A stretch of DNA of 9,132 bases from Flavobacteriaceae bacterium. GTDB taxonomy: Bacteria; Bacteroidota; Bacteroidia; Flavobacteriales; Flavobacteriaceae. The notes beneath the pieces are model-generated. The model did not search any database, was not told the DNA's origin, and saw only the letters and a program-made list of their open reading frames with translations. Where the stretch lies: contig NZZF01000053.1 of NCBI GenBank assembly GCA_002702385.1, forward strand, positions 3,177 through 12,308. The letters run 5' to 3'. The translations under genes and the position numbers were made by a program. Shown here one piece after another: positions 6,247-9,132 of this stretch (its first letter is position 1; every line of letters starts with the position of its first letter).

Positions 6247-6688
6247 AATATTTTCTGGGAACGAAAAGCATTCCAAAACATTCTCCTCCTTCTTTATTAA
6301 TGTTTTTATGATGAATTTTATGAGCTCTTCTAACACCCCTTGCATATCTATTGTCGATCTTTCTGAAAATTTTAAATCTTTGATGTATAAAAATATCATG
6401 TACTAAGAAATATGTTAGTCCATATAGAAAAATTCCAATTGCAATCGGAAGGCCATAGAAAAAGCCAAAATCAGACCAAGAAATAACAAAAAGCATACTT
6501 ACAACTGCATAAAAAAGAAAAAACGTATCATTTCTTTCAAACCAAGATTTGTGATCTTTTTTGTGATGATCTTTATGTAAAACCCACAAGAAACCGTGCA
6601 TAATGTATTTATGTGTAAACCATGCCATAAATTCCATTATAGAAAATGCACCAATTAAAGACAATATCCATAAAAAATTTTCCATCAT
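6239..6688 (-). CDS. crtZ: Beta-carotene 3-hydroxylase
   Basis: CrtZ is a di-iron membrane hydroxylase of the fatty-acid hydroxylase superfamily that adds 3-hydroxyl groups to beta-ionone rings, turning beta-carotene into cryptoxanthin and zeaxanthin. The 149-residue protein carries the full histidine set: HKYIMH (26-31), HKDHH (38-42), H46, HDIFIH (97-102) and HKIHH (123-127). Hydrophobic segments lie at about 5-24, 56-70 and 77-96. The end PRKYFK matches the family C terminus. The ATG overlaps the crtB stop by 4 nt; a second in-frame ATG directly follows. It is the last carotenoid gene here and ends inside the tail of ribH. Its substrate needs a lycopene cyclase, which the window does not encode. 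Confidence 0.95.
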   Translation of the reverse strand: MMENFLWILSLIGAFSIMEFMAWFTHKYIMHGFLWVLHKDHHKKDHKSWFERNDTFFLFYAVVSMLFVISWSDFGFFYGLPIAIGIFLYGLTYFLVHDIFIHQRFKIFRKIDNRYARGVRRAHKIHHKNINKEGGECFGMLFVPRKYFK

Positions 6689-7524
6689 AAAATATTCAAC
6701 CTGTATCTTACATACGATCTAGCTAAAACATCAACTTTTTGATAATTAGGAACACGAACTCTTTCATTTTTTATCTTCATATAGGATGTTTTTTTCAACT
6801 TAATTAAGAGTCTTTTATAATACTTATAAGCAGCATAAACGCCAAATTTAGAATTGTTAGGAAGTTCATAAATACCTTTAAGTGCTTTTTTGAAATCACT
6901 TTCAATATCTTTCATTATTAACATTTTTGATTGTTCATCAAAATTCTTGAAATCTAAATTTGGAAAATAAGTTCTATTTAAGTCGTGATAATCTGCATTT
7001 AAGTCACGTAGAAAGTTAACTTTTTGAAAAGCACTTCCAAGTGCCATGGCATTTGGCTTTAATTTTTTATAAGAATCTTCATTACCACTTACAAAAACTT
7101 TTAAGCACATTAACCCTACTACATCAGCAGAACCATAGATATATTCCTTGTATTCTTTTTCAGAATTATATTTTATTTTTTTTAAATCCATTTTCATACT
7201 TTTTAAGAAAGAATCAATTAATTCGTAATCAATCTTATACTTATTTACAGTGTATTGAAAGGAATTTAAAATTGGATTTGAACTAATTTTATTTTTTAAT
7301 GAAAAATTTAGTTCATCAATAAACCTATTTAAAAGCTCTTTTTTATCATAATCATGAAATGTATCAACAATTTCATCAGCAAATCTTACGAACCCATAAA
7401 TATTATAGATATCTTGTCTAATACTCTTTGCTAACATTTTAGTGGCAAGACTAAAAGAAGTACTATAAGAGTTTGTAACATTCTTAGAACAATCTGCTGA
7501 AACCTTATCAAAAATTGACTTCAT
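6685..7524 (-). CDS. crtB: Phytoene synthase
   Basis: CrtB condenses two molecules of geranylgeranyl diphosphate head to head into 15-cis-phytoene, the first committed step of C40 carotenoid synthesis, at the inner face of the membrane. The 279-residue length is standard. The substrate- and Mg2+-binding motifs are intact: DEIVD (50-54) and NFLRDLNAD (170-178), giving the two Asp-rich DxxxD signatures; SYSTSF (19-24) and GSADVVGLM (131-139) are further squalene/phytoene synthase marks. The ATG at 7524 lies inside crtI, overlapping it by 17 nt, and the stop overlaps crtZ by ATGA, so the three genes are translated from one message. A squalene-type synthase is the only serious alternative and is ruled out by the crt neighbours. 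Confidence 0.96.
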   Translation of the reverse strand: MKSIFDKVSADCSKNVTNSYSTSFSLATKMLAKSIRQDIYNIYGFVRFADEIVDTFHDYDKKELLNRFIDELNFSLKNKISSNPILNSFQYTVNKYKIDYELIDSFLKSMKMDLKKIKYNSEKEYKEYIYGSADVVGLMCLKVFVSGNEDSYKKLKPNAMALGSAFQKVNFLRDLNADYHDLNRTYFPNLDFKNFDEQSKMLIMKDIESDFKKALKGIYELPNNSKFGVYAAYKYYKRLLIKLKKTSYMKIKNERVRVPNYQKVDVLARSYVRYRLNIL

Positions 7525-8980
7525 CGTTTATAATCAAATCTGAAACTAACTTTCCTGAAACAATAGCTGGTGGAACACCAGGTCCAGGAACTGTCAATTG
7601 ACCACTAAAATACAATTTTTTTACTTTTTTACTTTTAAGTTTAGGTCTTAGAAATGCAGTTTGAGTTAGAGTGTTCGCTAAACCATATGCATTACCTCCA
7701 AAAGAATTATAGTCAGATTTAAAATCTTTGACGCAATAACTCTTTTTGAATATTATATGACTTTTAATATTTTCATTTGTTGTTTTTTCAATTCGTCTTA
7801 TAACTAAATCGAAATATTTTTCTCTGATTTCATCAGTATCTTCAAGATTTGTTGCAATTGGAACCAGAATAAATAAGTTTTCACAGTTCTTTGGAGCTGT
7901 ATGTTTAAAAGTTTTTGATGTGATGTTTAAATAAAATAAAGGAGATTCAGGCCATTTTGGCTTCGTATAAATCTCATCTGCATGTTTATCAAAATCAGTA
8001 TCAAAAAATAAATTATGATGATCTAAATCATTAATTTTTTTATCAAGTCCAATATAGAATAAAAGTGATGATGGTGCCCAAGTTCTTTTTGACCAATATT
8101 TTTCTGAGTATTGCCTATATTTTTTGTCTAATAATTGTTCTGTATGAGAATAATCAGCACCTGAAATTAATATGTCACATTCAATTATAGATTTTTTCAC
8201 TATTATTCCTGAGACAGTATTATCTTTCACTATTATTTTATCAACTGGAGAATTGTTATAAAATTTAACACCATTTTCTTTAGCAATTTTAATCATAGAT
8301 TGAACAACATCATAAAAACCATTCTTAGGTTGCCATGTGCCTAATCCAAAATCAGCATAATTCATAAAATTGTAAAAAGCTGGTGTTTCAGACGGTTTTG
8401 CTCCTAAAAAAAGTACTGGAAACTGTAAAACAGATCTTAGTTTTTGATCTTTAAAAATTTTATTTATTTGACTTTTGATATTAGTAATAAATAAATTTAT
8501 TTTGGAAATTGTTTGTGAATTAATAAGTTCAAAGATTGATTTTCCTGGCATTTTATATAACATATTAGTAACTGCCAGTTCGTAGTTTTTTTTTGACTCA
8601 TTTAAAAACTTAATTAGTTTTTTACCACTCCCTTTTTCAATTTTTTCGAATGAATCAACTATTTCATCTATAGAATCACCAATTTTCAAATGAGTTTCAT
8701 TATCAAATATTACTCTGTATGCAGGATTTAGTTTCTTAATTTCATACAAATCAGAACTTCTCTTGTTAAAATCATTAAAAAATCTTTCAAAAACATCAGG
8801 CATCCAATACCAGCTAGGACCCATATCAAATGTAAATCCATTCTCTTTAAATTGTCTCGCTCTACCACCAAAATCTAAGTTTTTTTCATAAATACTAACA
8901 TCAAAGCCTGCTTTAGCTAGGTAACATGATGTAGATAGAGATGAAAATCCTGACCCAATAATGATAACTTTTTTTTTCAA
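7508..8980 (-). CDS. crtI: Phytoene desaturase
   Basis: CrtI is an FAD-dependent, membrane-associated desaturase that converts phytoene to lycopene in bacteria, normally by four steps. The N-terminal FAD motif is KKKVIIIGSGFSSLS, with GSGFSS as the flavobacterial form of GxGxxG, followed by the acidic E of YEKN at the end of the second strand. The C-terminal signature YFSGQLTVPGPGVPPAIVSG begins at residue 457 and binds the cofactor in this family. The open frame runs upstream to 9040, but that part is tRNA-Leu sequence. I place the start at TTG 8980-8978, which gives MKKKVIIIGSG and 490 residues, the usual length. No ATG exists there; TTG is inferred by alignment to the family start. It is separated from tRNA-Leu by only 19 bases. 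The number of desaturations cannot be read from the sequence. Confidence 0.92.
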   Translation of the reverse strand: MKKKVIIIGSGFSSLSTSCYLAKAGFDVSIYEKNLDFGGRARQFKENGFTFDMGPSWYWMPDVFERFFNDFNKRSSDLYEIKKLNPAYRVIFDNETHLKIGDSIDEIVDSFEKIEKGSGKKLIKFLNESKKNYELAVTNMLYKMPGKSIFELINSQTISKINLFITNIKSQINKIFKDQKLRSVLQFPVLFLGAKPSETPAFYNFMNYADFGLGTWQPKNGFYDVVQSMIKIAKENGVKFYNNSPVDKIIVKDNTVSGIIVKKSIIECDILISGADYSHTEQLLDKKYRQYSEKYWSKRTWAPSSLLFYIGLDKKINDLDHHNLFFDTDFDKHADEIYTKPKWPESPLFYLNITSKTFKHTAPKNCENLFILVPIATNLEDTDEIREKYFDLVIRRIEKTTNENIKSHIIFKKSYCVKDFKSDYNSFGGNAYGLANTLTQTAFLRPKLKSKKVKKLYFSGQLTVPGPGVPPAIVSGKLVSDLIINDEVNF

Positions 8981-8999
8981 TTTCAGATTTAAATGATTG

Positions 9000-9083
9000 T
9001 GCACACGAGAGGACTCGAACCTCCAAGGGATATTTCCCACTAGGCCCTCAACCTAGCGCGTCTACCAGTTCCGCCACGTGCGC
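9000..9083 (-). tRNA. tRNA-Leu (anticodon GAG)
   Basis: The 84-base gene folds by hand: acceptor stem GCGCACG/CGTGTGC with one G-T pair, anticodon stem CTAGG/CCTAG with loop TTGAGGG (anticodon GAG at 9047-9049, reads CUC/CUU), a long variable arm GGGA-AATA-TCCC typical of class II tRNAs, and T arm GGAGG/CCTCT around TTCGAGT. The discriminator base is A, as expected for leucine. CCA is not encoded (the next bases are CAA), so it must be added after transcription. It precedes crtI by 19 bases and follows tRNA-Lys by 8. Confidence 0.97.
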
Positions 9084-9091
9084 TAGAGTAG

Positions 9092-9132
9092 TGACCTGGC
9101 TGGGGTTCGAACCCAGGACCCTCTCCTTAAAA
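9092..9132 (-). tRNA. tRNA-Lys (UUU), 3' part, cut by window edge
   Basis: Read on the minus strand, the fragment gives TTTTAA (the loop end containing anticodon UUU), the stem half GGAGA, variable bases GGGTC, T arm CTGGG-TTCGAAC-CCCAG, acceptor half CCAGGTC and discriminator A. Placing A37 and A38 before the stem puts TTT at positions 34-36, so lysine is the expected identity. The 5' half lies beyond the window. CCA is not encoded. The anticodon assignment rests on the partial loop. Confidence 0.88.

Noticed and set aside
6142..6399. 85-codon minus-strand open frame across the ribH/crtZ junction
   Set aside because: It overlaps two firmly identified genes in other frames and its translation resembles no family; a shadow frame in AT-rich DNA.
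7041..7286. 81-codon plus-strand open frame inside crtB
   Set aside because: Entirely antisense to a conserved part of crtB, with no promoter or family resemblance.

Overview
The window is a compact, strongly AT-rich stretch of a bacterial chromosome. It most likely comes from a marine-type member of the Flavobacteriia (Bacteroidota) with a streamlined genome. The evidence is the protein style (recF next to a DUF721 gene, a TPR membrane protein next to ribH, the DUF2520/KdsC-like pair, flavobacterial crtI-crtB-crtZ), a promoter that fits the Bacteroidota consensus TTG...TAnnTTTG, A-rich leaders without Shine-Dalgarno motifs, and almost no spacer DNA. Individual 60-base lines are often only 20-35% G+C by hand count. 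I see no mobile element, CRISPR array, rRNA gene or sign of recent transfer.

Layout, left to right. (1) 1-3079, minus strand: one unit transcribed in the order DUF2520 Rossmann protein, KdsC-like HAD phosphatase, a 27-residue membrane microprotein, and an SSS-family sodium/solute symporter, joined by a 4-nt overlap, a 1-nt overlap and a 3-nt gap. A possible C-terminal tail of a convergent plus-strand gene overlaps the end of the symporter. (2) 3120-3546, plus strand: ndk alone behind its own -7 promoter element, with the real start at 3142. (3) 3552-4930, minus strand: recF followed by a DUF721 (DciA-like) gene, coupled by an ATGA overlap. (4) 4982-6246, plus strand: a promoter, a membrane-anchored TPR protein and ribH (lumazine synthase), one base apart. 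(5) 6239-9132, minus strand: the end of a tRNA-Lys gene, tRNA-Leu(GAG), then crtI, crtB and crtZ with overlapping ends.

How the genes work together. CrtB joins two geranylgeranyl diphosphates to phytoene, CrtI desaturates phytoene (probably to lycopene), and CrtZ hydroxylates beta-ionone rings, so the cluster points to zeaxanthin-type carotenoids. No lycopene cyclase is present here, so the ring-forming step must be encoded elsewhere. RecF and the DUF721 protein belong to replication and repair; ndk and ribH are housekeeping metabolism.

Nothing here is clearly a new biological system. The observations most worth a second look are the unannotated membrane microprotein in frame with and just upstream of the symporter, the tRNA-carotenoid gene junction with its probable TTG start, and the coupling of the DUF721 gene to recF. 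There is no gene-free stretch over 300 bases: the longest spacers are 3080-3141 (62 bases) and 4931-5018 (88 bases).
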